A stretch of 29,167 nucleotides of DNA, taken from contig DATJBC010000236.1 of the NCBI GenBank assembly GCA_035515515.1, forward strand, positions 1-29,167, in the 5' to 3' direction. The first letter of the stretch is position 1. Each line of letters starts with the position of its first letter. The notes below the pieces were generated by a model. The model was not told where the DNA came from, did no database searches, and saw only the letters and a list, made by a program, of their open reading frames with translations. Source of the DNA: DATJBC01 sp035515515. Lineage in GTDB: Bacteria; Actinomycetota; Acidimicrobiia; Acidimicrobiales; UBA8190. Below are positions 22,126 through 29,167 of this stretch, piece by piece. A program made the position numbers and the translations under genes.

Positions 22126-22881
22126 TCACCCCCGGCGGTCGGGGGGCCCGGGTGCGCCGTGCTCGTCGCGTGGAGGCTGCAACGCCTCCTGCTCTTCGGC
22201 GCCTGCCCCCAGGAGGACGAAGGCGCCGATGAGGATGAGCCAGACGTTGTAGACGAAGCCGACGGCGATCATGAGGAAGGCCAGCAAACGGGCGACCTGC
22301 GCCGCCCGCAGGGTGGCGGTGCGCCGGTCGCCGTGGCGGGCCAGCGCGCTGCGCAGGACGCGCCCGCCGTCCATGGGCAGCGCGGGCAGGAGGTTGAACC
22401 CCCCGAGGAGCACGTTGAGCCACAGCACGCGGGCACACCAGGAGCCGGCGAACAGCGTCGGGGGCCAGATCCTGGCGCCGAGCAGTGCCCCGGCGCCCGC
22501 CGCCACCAGGGCCAGGCCGAAGCTCGTGAGCGGGCCGACCACGGCGATGGCCAGCTCGTCGTCGGGATCGCGGGGCATGGCGCGCAACTGGGACATGCCA
22601 CCGATGGGGGTGAGCAGGATGTCATCCACCACCGCGCCCCGCCGCCGGGCGATCACGCAGTGCGCGTACTCGTGGACGAGGACCGAGCCGAACACGGCCA
22701 CGAGCCACACCAGCCAGCTCGCCAGCTGGGCGGCGCTCCCCCAGCTCTGCAGGACCACCAGCGCCAGCAGGAGCACGAAGGTCCAGTGGAGCAGGATGTC
22801 GACTCCCCCCACGCGGGCGAGGCGGAGCGAGCCGCCCGGTCGGGCCTGGTCGGCCGGCCGACGATCTGCATGCTCGGCCAT
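22126..22881 (-). CDS. M50-family intramembrane metalloprotease (site-2 protease-like)
   Basis: A 251-residue polytopic membrane protease. The zinc motif H70-EYA-H74 lies in a transmembrane segment, and the third ligand is in NLLPALPMD171GG. Helices are predicted at about 27-46, 52-72, 110-135, 146-166, 190-212 and 214-230. The group is M50B, which cleaves regulators or other substrates inside the membrane. Mycobacterial Rv2625c (Rip3), a DosR-regulon protein, is the closest parallel, but Rip3 has C-terminal CBS domains that are absent here; the window's CBS pair is fused to a USP instead (3522). The ATG at 22881 lies 6 bases after the -10 candidate CATGCT, suggesting leaderless translation. 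Confidence 0.9.
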   Translation of the reverse strand: MAEHADRRPADQARPGGSLRLARVGGVDILLHWTFVLLLALVVLQSWGSAAQLASWLVWLVAVFGSVLVHEYAHCVIARRRGAVVDDILLTPIGGMSQLRAMPRDPDDELAIAVVGPLTSFGLALVAAGAGALLGARIWPPTLFAGSWCARVLWLNVLLGGFNLLPALPMDGGRVLRSALARHGDRRTATLRAAQVARLLAFLMIAVGFVYNVWLILIGAFVLLGAGAEEQEALQPPRDEHGAPGPPDRRG

Positions 22882-22887
22882 GCTCCC

Positions 22888-22931
22888 AGCATGAGGCGCC
22901 GCCGCGCGCGGGCGACAGGGCACTTCGGCCC
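22888..22931 (-). promoter_or_regulatory. DosR-like box and -10 of the M50 protease gene
   Basis: GGGCACTTCGGCCC (22918-22931) is a good palindromic box. CATGCT (22893-22888) lies 24 bases away on the minus strand and 6 bases before the ATG at 22881. The divergent gene at 23017 is 86 bp from the box and might share it. Confidence 0.52.
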
Positions 22932-23016
22932 TTCCCGCCGGGCCGTGGGCCACGCGCCCACCGCCCCGTCCGAATCCCGCCAGACCGCCCGCGCCGCGGA
23001 CGCGCACCATGGACAG

Positions 23017-23817
23017 ATGGACGAAGCCACCGCCTTTCTCGCCACCCTGGCGGTCACGGCGCCCGACGCCCCCACGGCGTGCGCGGGGTGGAGCGCCCAC
23101 AGCCTGGTCGCCCACCTGGCCGCGGGGGCGGCCGAGATGGCATCGCTCACCGAGGAGACCCTGTGCGGCCGGCCGGCACGCGCCACCGCCGCCTTCGAGC
23201 AGCGCGAGGCCCCCTTCGCAGCCCTCGACGACGACACCTTGCGGGGGCGGCTGGTCACCGAGGCCTTGCGCCTGGACGCCGCCGCCGCCGCCCTCGAGCA
23301 GAGCGGAGCCCGGGTGCGCTTCGCCGGGGCGATGCTCGACGCCGCCGCGCTCCGGCTGCACGGCCGGAGCGAGGCGGCCGTGCACCGCTGGGACCTGGCC
23401 GGCCACGACGACGTCTCGCGGGAACTCCTCGCCCAACCCGCCCTCACGGCCCACGCCGTCGAGACGCTCAACGCCATGGTGGCGGGGTCCTCCGAGGACG
23501 TGTCGGCGCGCGCCCGCCGCGCCGGGCCGGGGCGCTTCCGGGCGACCTTCGCCACCCCCGGCGCGCCCGACGTGGTCCTGACCGTCGACGACGGGGGCGG
23601 CCGGCTCTCCCTCGTCGACCCCGCGCCGCGCCCCACGGCGCGCGCCGACGCCGCCACGCGCCTCCTGGCGCTGTGGGGGAGGCGGCCCCCGACGACCGAC
23701 GTCGAGTGGACCGACGACGAGGGCGCCGCCGCCCGCCTGGCCCGCTTCCTCTGGGGCCCGGCCGCGCCCGCCCGCTCCGGCCGCCGGTCTGCCACCCCGC
23801 TGTCCGAAACCCGCTAG
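23017..23817 (+). CDS. Maleylpyruvate isomerase family (mycothiol-type DinB-fold) protein
   Basis: A 266-residue protein. The N-terminal DinB-like four-helix domain shows TACAGWSAHSLVAHLAAGAAEM (residues 20-42), where the W-x-x-H-x-L-x-x-H-L pattern supplies a metal ligand, followed by AAVHRWDLAGH near 125-135. The C-terminal half (about 165-250) has the strand-rich FRATFATPGAPDVVLTVDDG and a DAATRLLALWGRRP helix typical of the MDMPI C-terminal region. Members are metal- and mycothiol-dependent enzymes; the substrate is unknown. ATG 23017 gives the family N-terminus directly. Divergent from the M50 gene, with a DosR-like box between; 25 bp separate it from the Ada-AlkA gene. Confidence 0.8.
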   Translation: MDEATAFLATLAVTAPDAPTACAGWSAHSLVAHLAAGAAEMASLTEETLCGRPARATAAFEQREAPFAALDDDTLRGRLVTEALRLDAAAAALEQSGARVRFAGAMLDAAALRLHGRSEAAVHRWDLAGHDDVSRELLAQPALTAHAVETLNAMVAGSSEDVSARARRAGPGRFRATFATPGAPDVVLTVDDGGGRLSLVDPAPRPTARADAATRLLALWGRRPPTTDVEWTDDEGAAARLARFLWGPAAPARSGRRSATPLSETR

Positions 23818-23842
23818 CGGGGCGGGCCGGCCCGGGGTCACC

Positions 23843-25348
23843 ATGGCGGGCGTGGTCGAGGACTTCGAGCGCTGCTACCGGGCGGTCCTGGCCCGCGACG
23901 CCCGCTTCGACGGCTGGTTCGTCACCGCCGTGACCTCGACCCACGTCTACTGCCGCCCGAGCTGTCCCGCCCGCACCCCGGGCCGGCTGAACGTCCGCTT
24001 CTACCCGAGCGCCGCCGCCGCGCACCGGGCCGGCTTCCGGGCCTGCAAGCGCTGCCGCCCCGACGCCTCACCGGCGTCGCCCGAGTGGAACGCCCGCCAG
24101 GACGTCGTGGCCCGGGCCATGCGCATGATCGCCGAGGGGGTGGTCGACCGCGAGGGCGTCGGCGGGCTGGCGGCCCGCCTGGGCTACAGCGCGCGGCAGC
24201 TCTCCCGGCTGCTGGTGGCCGAGCTGGGTGCCGGGCCCCTGGCCCTGGCGCGCGCCCAGCGGGCCCAGACCGCCCGGACGCTGCTGGAGACCTCGGAGGT
24301 GTCCGTGGCGTCGGTGGCCTTCGCCGCCGGGTTCGCCAGCGTCCGGCAGTTCAACGACACCGTGCGCCAGGTCTTCGCCTGCACCCCCAGCGAGCTCCGC
24401 CGTCGCCGCCGTGCCGGCTCCGGCGGCACCGGCGACGCGCTCCGTGTGCGGCTGGCGCACCGCCTGCCGCTGGCGGCGCGTCCCGCGCTCGCGTTCTTGG
24501 CGGCGCGAGCCGTGCCCGGCGTGGAGATCGGGTCGGGCGTGGGCTTCGCCCGGACGCTGACGCTCCCCCACGGGAGCGCCACCGTCGAGGTGTCCCCCGA
24601 ACCCCGATGGGTGGTGGCCACGGTGCGCCTCGACGACCTGCGGGACCTCACCCTGGCCGTGCAGCGGTGCCGGCGGCTCCTCGACCTCGACGCCGACCCG
24701 GTGGCGGTGGCCGACCACCTGGGATCCGACCCGGTGCTCGGCCCCCTGGCCCGCGCCACCCCCGGCCTGCGCATGCCGGGGTGCGCCGACCCCCACGAGA
24801 TGGCGTGCCGCGTGGTCGTGGGCCAACAGGTGTCGGTGCCCGGGGCCCGCCGGATCCTCGGGCGCATCGTCGCCGAGTACGGCGAGCCCCTGCCCGCTGC
24901 CCTCGCCGTCCCGGGGGGCGCCTTGACCCACCGGTTCCCCGATGCCGCCACGCTGGCCGCCGTGGACCCCGCCGCGCTCCCACTCCCCCGGGCGCGGGCC
25001 ACCGCCCTGGTGCGCTTGGCGGAGGCACTGGCGGGGGGAGCGGTGGTGCTCGACGGCGGGACCGACGCCGAGGCGGCCCGGTGGTCGCTGCGCCGGCTCC
25101 CGGGCATCGGGCCGTGGACCGCCGACTGCGTGGCCGTGCGCGCGCTGGGGCATCCCGACCTGATGCTGTCCGGCGATCTCGGAGTCCGGCGGGCGTGCGC
25201 CGCCCTCGGGCTGGCGACGACGCCTGCGGCCATCGACGCCGTCGCCGAACAGTGGCGGCCGTGGCGCTCCTACGCCATGGCGTACCTGTGGGGCGCGGCC
25301 GCGACGACGACGGTCCCGCCCCCGGCGCGTCGGCGGGCGTCTCGGTGA
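23843..25348 (+). CDS. Ada methyl-sensor / AlkA DNA glycosylase fusion
   Basis: A 501-residue DNA alkylation-repair protein of known composite architecture. Residues 1-78 are the Ada zinc domain with C37, C41, C68 and C71 (VYCRPSC...ACKRC); C37 is the expected methyl acceptor from phosphotriesters. Residues 85-190 form an AraC-type helix-turn-helix (VGGLAARLGYSARQLSRLL and VASVAFAAGFASVRQFNDTVRQVF). Residues 200-495 are AlkA-type 3-methyladenine glycosylase, with the HhH-GPD motif LPGIGPWTADCVAVRALG and catalytic Asp D445 in LSGDLGVRRA. Methylation of the Ada part would turn the protein into an activator of its own or linked genes. The separate O6-methyltransferase usually found beside such genes is not in the window. 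Confidence 0.93.
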   Translation: MAGVVEDFERCYRAVLARDARFDGWFVTAVTSTHVYCRPSCPARTPGRLNVRFYPSAAAAHRAGFRACKRCRPDASPASPEWNARQDVVARAMRMIAEGVVDREGVGGLAARLGYSARQLSRLLVAELGAGPLALARAQRAQTARTLLETSEVSVASVAFAAGFASVRQFNDTVRQVFACTPSELRRRRRAGSGGTGDALRVRLAHRLPLAARPALAFLAARAVPGVEIGSGVGFARTLTLPHGSATVEVSPEPRWVVATVRLDDLRDLTLAVQRCRRLLDLDADPVAVADHLGSDPVLGPLARATPGLRMPGCADPHEMACRVVVGQQVSVPGARRILGRIVAEYGEPLPAALAVPGGALTHRFPDAATLAAVDPAALPLPRARATALVRLAEALAGGAVVLDGGTDAEAARWSLRRLPGIGPWTADCVAVRALGHPDLMLSGDLGVRRACAALGLATTPAAIDAVAEQWRPWRSYAMAYLWGAAATTTVPPPARRRASR

Positions 25349-25678
25349 GCGGCGCGACCCGGGCGGCTCAGCGCGCCCTGGGGCCGGCCAGCTCGACGAG
25401 GGACAGCACCGAGTTCTCGGACGCCCACGACAGACGCCAGGGTCGGGGAGCGGCCACGCCGGGGCGTGGCTCCCGCGGCCGGGGCGGCTCCCGGTCCCCT
25501 CGGCCAACGTCTCGACCGATCGGCGGTCGTGGCGGCCACACGGCGTGCGCGTGCGGGGCGACCCGGGGGAACGATGACCGCGTCGGGGGACCCGCCGGCG
25601 ATCGCCTCGGCGACCTGCCGGTCGTCCGTGCCGAGGTCGGGTCCCACGGTGCCTGCCCAGGAGAGGGCGGGCCAAGAG
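25349..25678 (-). pseudogene. Gap holding a possible frameshifted remnant
   Basis: On the minus strand a GTG near 25648 opens a stretch with strong codon bias (VGPDLGTDDRQVAEAIAGGS, then PDAVIVPPGRPAR). It loses coherence near 25540, and a different frame ends in WRLSWASENSVLSLVELAGP before the stop at 25368. Together the pieces resemble a small enzyme, perhaps of the histidine phosphatase type, broken by one or more frameshifts. The identification is weak. Nothing else is visible in this gap apart from the box at 25679. Confidence 0.25.
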
Positions 25679-25726
25679 GGGACCTTGGACCCTGCGCAGC
25701 CGTGCCCGACGGCGCGATCGTTACGT
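25679..25726 (+). promoter_or_regulatory. DosR-like box and -10 of the small membrane protein gene
   Basis: GGGACCTTGGACCC (25679-25692) is a strong box. TTACGT (25721-25726) is the -10 candidate, 28 bases downstream. The transcript would start near 25732, giving about 30 bases of leader containing GAGAGGTGGG before the ATG at 25763. Confidence 0.5.
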
Positions 25727-25762
25727 GAGGGCGCACGTACCTCGAGAGGTGGGTGTGGCGTT

Positions 25763-26197
25763 ATGACGACGCTGGTACCGCACCGGGTCGAGTCACCACA
25801 CACGGCCGGCGCGCCGCCCCCCGACGACCAGAAGCGGTTCGGGGAAGCGGTGCTCATCGTCTTCGTGATGATCCTGCTGGTCGCCGCGACGAGCATCTTC
25901 GTCGTCGTGACCAACGGCCATCAGAGCTACACGGCCACCGTCACGCAACTCACGACAGTCGACTCGAACACCGTCGTCGCCACGATCCAGGTGTGGAACG
26001 ACCAGCATCAGGCGGGACGCCCCACCTGTGACGTGGAATTGAACTCCTCGGCCGGTGCCTTCACGGGCACGGCGACCGTCACCGCGGGCGAACCCATCGC
26101 CGCCGGCCGGCAAGCCACGTACCAGGTCGGGGTCATGGTCACCACCGACGGCGCCACGATGATCGACCTGAAGAGCTCGACGGTCAGTTGCCACTAG
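25763..26197 (+). CDS. Single-pass membrane-anchored protein with extracytoplasmic beta domain
   Basis: A 144-residue protein of unknown function. A 27-residue cytoplasmic N-terminus is followed by one transmembrane helix (VLIVFVMILLVAATSIFVVV, about 30-49), and the remaining 95 residues would lie outside the cell. That part has alternating hydrophobic, Thr/Val-rich strands (ATVTQLTTVDSNTVVATIQV) and reads like a small Ig-like or FxLYD-type sandwich. Two cysteines, in RPTCDVEL and at the C-terminus (STVSCH), could form a disulfide. The local GC is slightly lower than in neighbouring genes. A DosR-like box precedes it, so it is a candidate surface component of the same response. Confidence 0.8.
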   Translation: MTTLVPHRVESPHTAGAPPPDDQKRFGEAVLIVFVMILLVAATSIFVVVTNGHQSYTATVTQLTTVDSNTVVATIQVWNDQHQAGRPTCDVELNSSAGAFTGTATVTAGEPIAAGRQATYQVGVMVTTDGATMIDLKSSTVSCH

Positions 26198-26209
26198 CGC
26201 CCCGCGGGC

Positions 26210-27781
26210 TCAGGGGTGGTCTCCCCGGCCGACGGCGGGGGGCGACCCGTAGACCAGGTTCCCCTCCACCCAGGTCTGCGTGACGACCGGGGGATCGCCG
26301 GGGTCGAGGTCGCCTTCGAGCACGACGAGGTCGGCGCGCAACCCGGGAGCGAGGGCGCCCCGCTCGTTCTCCTGGCCGCCGGCGTAGGCCGCCCCGGCCG
26401 TGTAGGCCCACAGCCAGTCCTCGAGCGGGACCGACTGGGCAGCGTCGAGGACGTGACCGGAGCTGGTGCGGCGACTCATCCCGTGGCTGGCGCTGCGCAG
26501 GGGCTGGTGGAAGGTGCACGGGGCATCCGAGGACGCTGCCAGCACCGCTCCCGACCGCTGGACGTCGGCGAAGGGCAGCCAGGTGGCGTCGTCGAACGCC
26601 ACGCCCTCCACCTGGCGGCCGAGGTGGTGGAGGAACCCCGGCTGGACGACGGCCACCCCGCCCAGCGCCCCCAGTCGCCGGAGCTGCCCCTGGGCGGCCA
26701 GACAGGCGTGCTCCACCCGGAAGCGATGGTCGCCATCCCGCATCCGGGCGGCCCGGGTGAAGGCCTCCAGCGCGGCGTCGAGCCCGGCGTTGCCGATGGC
26801 GTGGACCGCCACGCGAAAGCCACGGGAGACGGCCGCGGCCACGTGACGCTCGAGATCGGGGAACAGCGTGCCGAAGGTGAGGTGCTGCGCGCCCAGGTGC
26901 ACGTCGAGCGCGGGTGTCACCCCGCCGTCGGCGAAGAGCTTCACGGGTCCAACCCGCAGCTGCTCGCTTCCCTCCCCGGTGGGGGGCCCGTCCAGCCGCT
27001 CGGGGGCCGGTGGGTCGAACAGGCTCACCGAGTGGGGGCAGGCGAGCACCGAGACCGGCAGCCGGCCGTGGGCGGCGAGCTGGCGGTAGGCGGCCTCGGC
27101 CTCGGGGGCACAGGCGGTGTCGTGGACGGCGGTGATGCCGTCGGCCAGCAGCGTGTGGGCCAGGGACTCGATGTGCTGCGCCCACCGGTCGGGTTCGTCG
27201 TAGGGGGCCAGGGAACGTCGGTGCGCCTCCGACCACGCCCGCTCGACGAGCAGGCCGTTGGGATCGCCCCGGTGGTCCCGGCCGATCTCGCCGCCGGGTG
27301 GGTCCGGCGTGGCGGCGGAGATGCCCAGCTCGTCGAGGCCACGGGAGTCGACCACCCCCTGGTGGAGGCTGTAGTGGGCGACCAGCACCGGCCGGTCCAG
27401 GCCGATGGCGTCGAGGACCGTGCGGTCGGGGACGAACCCCGTGCCGAGCTCGCTCCATCCCGCCGCTCGGATCCAGGGGGCGTGGGGCTCGAGGGCCGCG
27501 TGGCTCCGCAGCTGCGCGGCCAGCTCAGCGGCGTCGCCGGCGGAGGCGACATCGGCCCAACGCGGGTGCAGGGCGGCGATCGAGAGGTGGTGGTGCGCGT
27601 CGATGAACCCCGGGCAGAGGATCCTGCCCCCGAGATCCTCGATGGCGGCGTCGGGGAACTGCTCGAGGAGGACGCGATCCCCCACGGCGGCGATGCGGCC
27701 ACCGTCGACGACGACCACCTCGGGCGAGGCGCCCGTCGTCATGGTGAGGATGCGGCCGTTCAGAAAGGCGCGACGGCGCAT
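26210..27781 (-). CDS. Amidohydrolase family protein (YtcJ-like)
   Basis: A 523-residue metal-dependent hydrolase of the amidohydrolase-3 (YtcJ/NfdA-like) group. It shows the N-terminal composite barrel AFLNGRILTM...VVVDGGRIAAVG, the metal motif GFIDAHHHLS near residue 60, the GPVKLFADGGV segment, HAIGNAGLDAAL, FRVEHA and the final Asp in ASSDAP. Length is normal. Natural substrates of this group are mostly unknown; some members hydrolyse N-substituted formamides. The start may be ATG 27781 or the GTG just before it (27784); neither has a clear Shine-Dalgarno sequence. It is convergent with the small membrane protein gene, with 12 bp between them. Confidence 0.88.
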   Translation of the reverse strand: MRRRAFLNGRILTMTTGASPEVVVVDGGRIAAVGDRVLLEQFPDAAIEDLGGRILCPGFIDAHHHLSIAALHPRWADVASAGDAAELAAQLRSHAALEPHAPWIRAAGWSELGTGFVPDRTVLDAIGLDRPVLVAHYSLHQGVVDSRGLDELGISAATPDPPGGEIGRDHRGDPNGLLVERAWSEAHRRSLAPYDEPDRWAQHIESLAHTLLADGITAVHDTACAPEAEAAYRQLAAHGRLPVSVLACPHSVSLFDPPAPERLDGPPTGEGSEQLRVGPVKLFADGGVTPALDVHLGAQHLTFGTLFPDLERHVAAAVSRGFRVAVHAIGNAGLDAALEAFTRAARMRDGDHRFRVEHACLAAQGQLRRLGALGGVAVVQPGFLHHLGRQVEGVAFDDATWLPFADVQRSGAVLAASSDAPCTFHQPLRSASHGMSRRTSSGHVLDAAQSVPLEDWLWAYTAGAAYAGGQENERGALAPGLRADLVVLEGDLDPGDPPVVTQTWVEGNLVYGSPPAVGRGDHP

Positions 27782-27853
27782 CACGTCATCATCGCACGGG
27801 CGTCCGCCGGCACGACCGAGCGGATGCGCGGCCGCCGATCCCTCGGAGGCGCG

Positions 27854-29167
27854 CTACGTGCCCCGCGCGGGGGCCGGAGCGCCGCGCCGCGCGGGGCCCG
27901 ACGGCTCGTCGGAGGCGGCGGCGGCGAGATGCGGGGTCGTCGGCGCGGCGGGAACCGGATCCGCACCCAGACCACGTCGGTGCGGCGACCGTGGGATGCG
28001 GACCGTGAAGCGCGAACCACGTGACGGCGGGCTGTGCACCTCGACCGTTCCGCCCTGCGCCTCCACCAGGGTGCGGACCACGGCCAGCCCGATGCCACTA
28101 CCCGCCAGGCGCCCCGCCTCCCGTCCCCGCCAGAAGCGGTCGAAGACATGGGAGAGCTCGGACTCCGGGATGCCGATTCCCGTGTCGGTGACCTCGAGGA
28201 TGGCGGCGGCAGGGCTGGACCGGACGCGCACGGTCACCACGCCGCCGGCGTTGGTGAACTTCAGCGCATTGGACAGCAGGTTGAGGACGATCTGCTGGAT
28301 CCGGTTCGAGTCACCGATGGCCGGAGCGGCGGACAGCTGCGTCACGAGGGTCACGTGGGCGTCCTCGAACGAAGACTTCAGGTTGGCGAGGGCCTGCCGC
28401 ACGGGCTCGGAGACGTCGATCGGCTCGAGCGCCACCTGCAAGTGGGTCGCCTCGGCGGACGCCAGGGTGTCGAGGTCCTCCACGACCCGTCCCAGACGCA
28501 GCACTTCGTCGTGCAGCGACGCGAGCGTGGCGGGCGTGGGCGGCACGGTCCGGTCGACCAGGGACTCGGTGCCGGCTTGCAGAATCGACAGCGGGGTCCG
28601 CAACTCGTGCGCCACGTCGGCCATGATGGCGATGCGCAGTTCCTCGTCGCGGGCGATGGTGTCTGCCATTCGATCGAACGCGGTGGTGAGCTCGCCCAGC
28701 TCCCCGCCGCCGCTGTCACCGACTCGAGCGCTGTGATTGCCCGACGCGATCGAACGCACGGCTCGAGTGAGCGCCGTCACGGGGCGAGTGATGCGACGTG
28801 AGAACACCACGGACACGCCGAGGGCGAAGAGGGCGGCCAGGGCGGCCGAGCCCGCCACCGTGCGGATCAGCGCGTCACGGAGGCTTGCTTCGGCGGAGGG
28901 GATGGCCGCCTGGTAGAAGTGCAGGATCGCCCGGCCGACGTGTGTGCCCTGGACGATGACGGGGGCGGACAGCAGCGGGCCCTTGAGCACGGCCGGCTCC
29001 GACGCGCCCGAGACGCGAGGAACGGGTACCCGCCGCCCGCTGTGGTCCAGGACGATGAGCCGGGCCTCGCTGTGGGCGGCGAGGCTGGCCGGGACGGCGA
29101 GATCGGCGCCGTGCCACGACCCCGCGGCGCGATAGGCGGCGGCCACCGCCTTCTCCGTCGTCGTCGC
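27854..29167 (-). CDS. Sensor histidine kinase (HAMP-HisKA-HATPase), N-terminus cut by window end
   Basis: A partial membrane histidine kinase; the frame is open through base 29167, so the N-terminal helix and start lie outside. Visible parts in order are an extracytoplasmic region (SWHGADLAVPASLAAHSEARLIVLD...VPRVSG), a transmembrane helix (TVAGSAALAALFALGVSVVF), a HAMP domain (RRITRPVTALTRAVRSIASGNHSARVG), and a HisKA domain with the phospho-acceptor H in ADVAHELRTPLS (codon 28609-28607). The ATPase domain has the N box QIVLNLLSNALKFT, G1 VTDTGIGI, F box FDRFWRG and G2 GSGIGLAVV. The layout is BaeS/EnvZ-like, so the partner regulator is probably encoded just outside to the right. It lacks GAF domains and so is not a DosS/DosT-type sensor. 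Confidence 0.93.
   Translation of the reverse strand, partial: ATTTEKAVAAAYRAAGSWHGADLAVPASLAAHSEARLIVLDHSGRRVPVPRVSGASEPAVLKGPLLSAPVIVQGTHVGRAILHFYQAAIPSAEASLRDALIRTVAGSAALAALFALGVSVVFSRRITRPVTALTRAVRSIASGNHSARVGDSGGGELGELTTAFDRMADTIARDEELRIAIMADVAHELRTPLSILQAGTESLVDRTVPPTPATLASLHDEVLRLGRVVEDLDTLASAEATHLQVALEPIDVSEPVRQALANLKSSFEDAHVTLVTQLSAAPAIGDSNRIQQIVLNLLSNALKFTNAGGVVTVRVRSSPAAAILEVTDTGIGIPESELSHVFDRFWRGREAGRLAGSGIGLAVVRTLVEAQGGTVEVHSPPSRGSRFTVRIPRSPHRRGLGADPVPAAPTTPHLAAAASDEPSGPARRGAPAPARGT

Noticed and set aside
27854..29167. The sensor kinase as the DosS partner of the box-binding regulator
   Set aside because: It has an extracytoplasmic sensor region and a HAMP domain, not the GAF-heme domains of DosS/DosT, and its regulator gene is not visible.
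1..29167. tRNA, rRNA, CRISPR, insertion sequence or prophage
   Set aside because: No cloverleaf, rRNA segment, regularly spaced repeat, transposase or phage protein was recognised on either strand.

Overview
This window comes from a chromosome of a very GC-rich actinobacterium. GC3 is extreme, GTG starts and ATGA/GTGA stop-start overlaps are common, and there are menaquinone genes, luciferase-like (F420-type) oxidoreductases and a mycothiol-type (maleylpyruvate isomerase family) enzyme. An uncultured Acidimicrobiia-like lineage would fit, but no rRNA or other marker is present, so the placement is inference. I saw no tRNA, rRNA, CRISPR array, transposase or phage gene.

The gene content closely resembles the dormancy (DosR/DevR) regulon of mycobacteria, rearranged. 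It includes three small PNPOx-fold flavoproteins (119, 650, 22028-), three universal stress proteins (1123, the CBS-USP fusion at 3522, the tandem USP at 18565-), an Hsp20 (8614-), an APH-like/AAA kinase of the Rv2004c type (8111-), a HAD-GH65 fusion of the Rv2006/OtsB1 type (21576-), a membrane M50 protease of the Rv2625c type (22881-), a CBS protein, an AhpD-like peroxidase, GAPDH and a PPK2 polyphosphate kinase. Near-palindromes of the form GGGACYTTCGGCCC (or its complement GGGCCGAAGGTCCC) lie before at least eight of these transcription units, usually 23-24 bp from a plausible -10 hexamer. Several of these promoters put the start codon about 6 nt after the -10, which implies leaderless mRNAs. 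I read this as a DosR-like regulon. No dosR/dosS gene is in the window.

Layout. 0.1-1.6 kb: PNPOx, PNPOx, USP (+). 1.6-2.4 kb: AhpD-like and a small Cys-rich protein (-). 2.5-4.4 kb: GAPDH and CBS-USP (+). 4.4-6.6 kb: small zinc-ribbon-like protein, a 25-residue ORF, and a MacB/LolD-type ABC exporter (+). 6.6-8.6 kb: Hsp20 and the APH/AAA kinase (-). 8.7-12.1 kb: the menaquinone section, with a MenG-type methyltransferase (-) divergent from a luciferase-like oxidoreductase fused to a MenA-type prenyltransferase and a CPBP protease (+). 12.1-13.5 kb: a possible gene remnant and an LLM oxidoreductase (-). 13.6-15.5 kb: small ORF and drug-type ABC transporter (+). 15.8-22.9 kb: a long minus-strand stress block (M50; PNPOx, HAD-GH65, USP; hydrolase, PPK2). 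23.0-25.3 kb: maleylpyruvate-isomerase-family protein and Ada-AlkA fusion (+). 25.3-29.2 kb: possible remnant, small membrane-anchored protein (+), amidohydrolase (-) and a sensor kinase cut by the window end (-).

Taken together the genes suggest a low-oxygen or energy-limitation programme: redox flavoproteins, adenylate-sensing CBS/USP proteins, polyphosphate and glycoside phosphorolysis, chaperone and membrane proteolysis, and the quinone tail pathway. The most unusual points are the box network, the LLM-MenA fusion, and the small Cys/His-rich proteins directly behind boxes.
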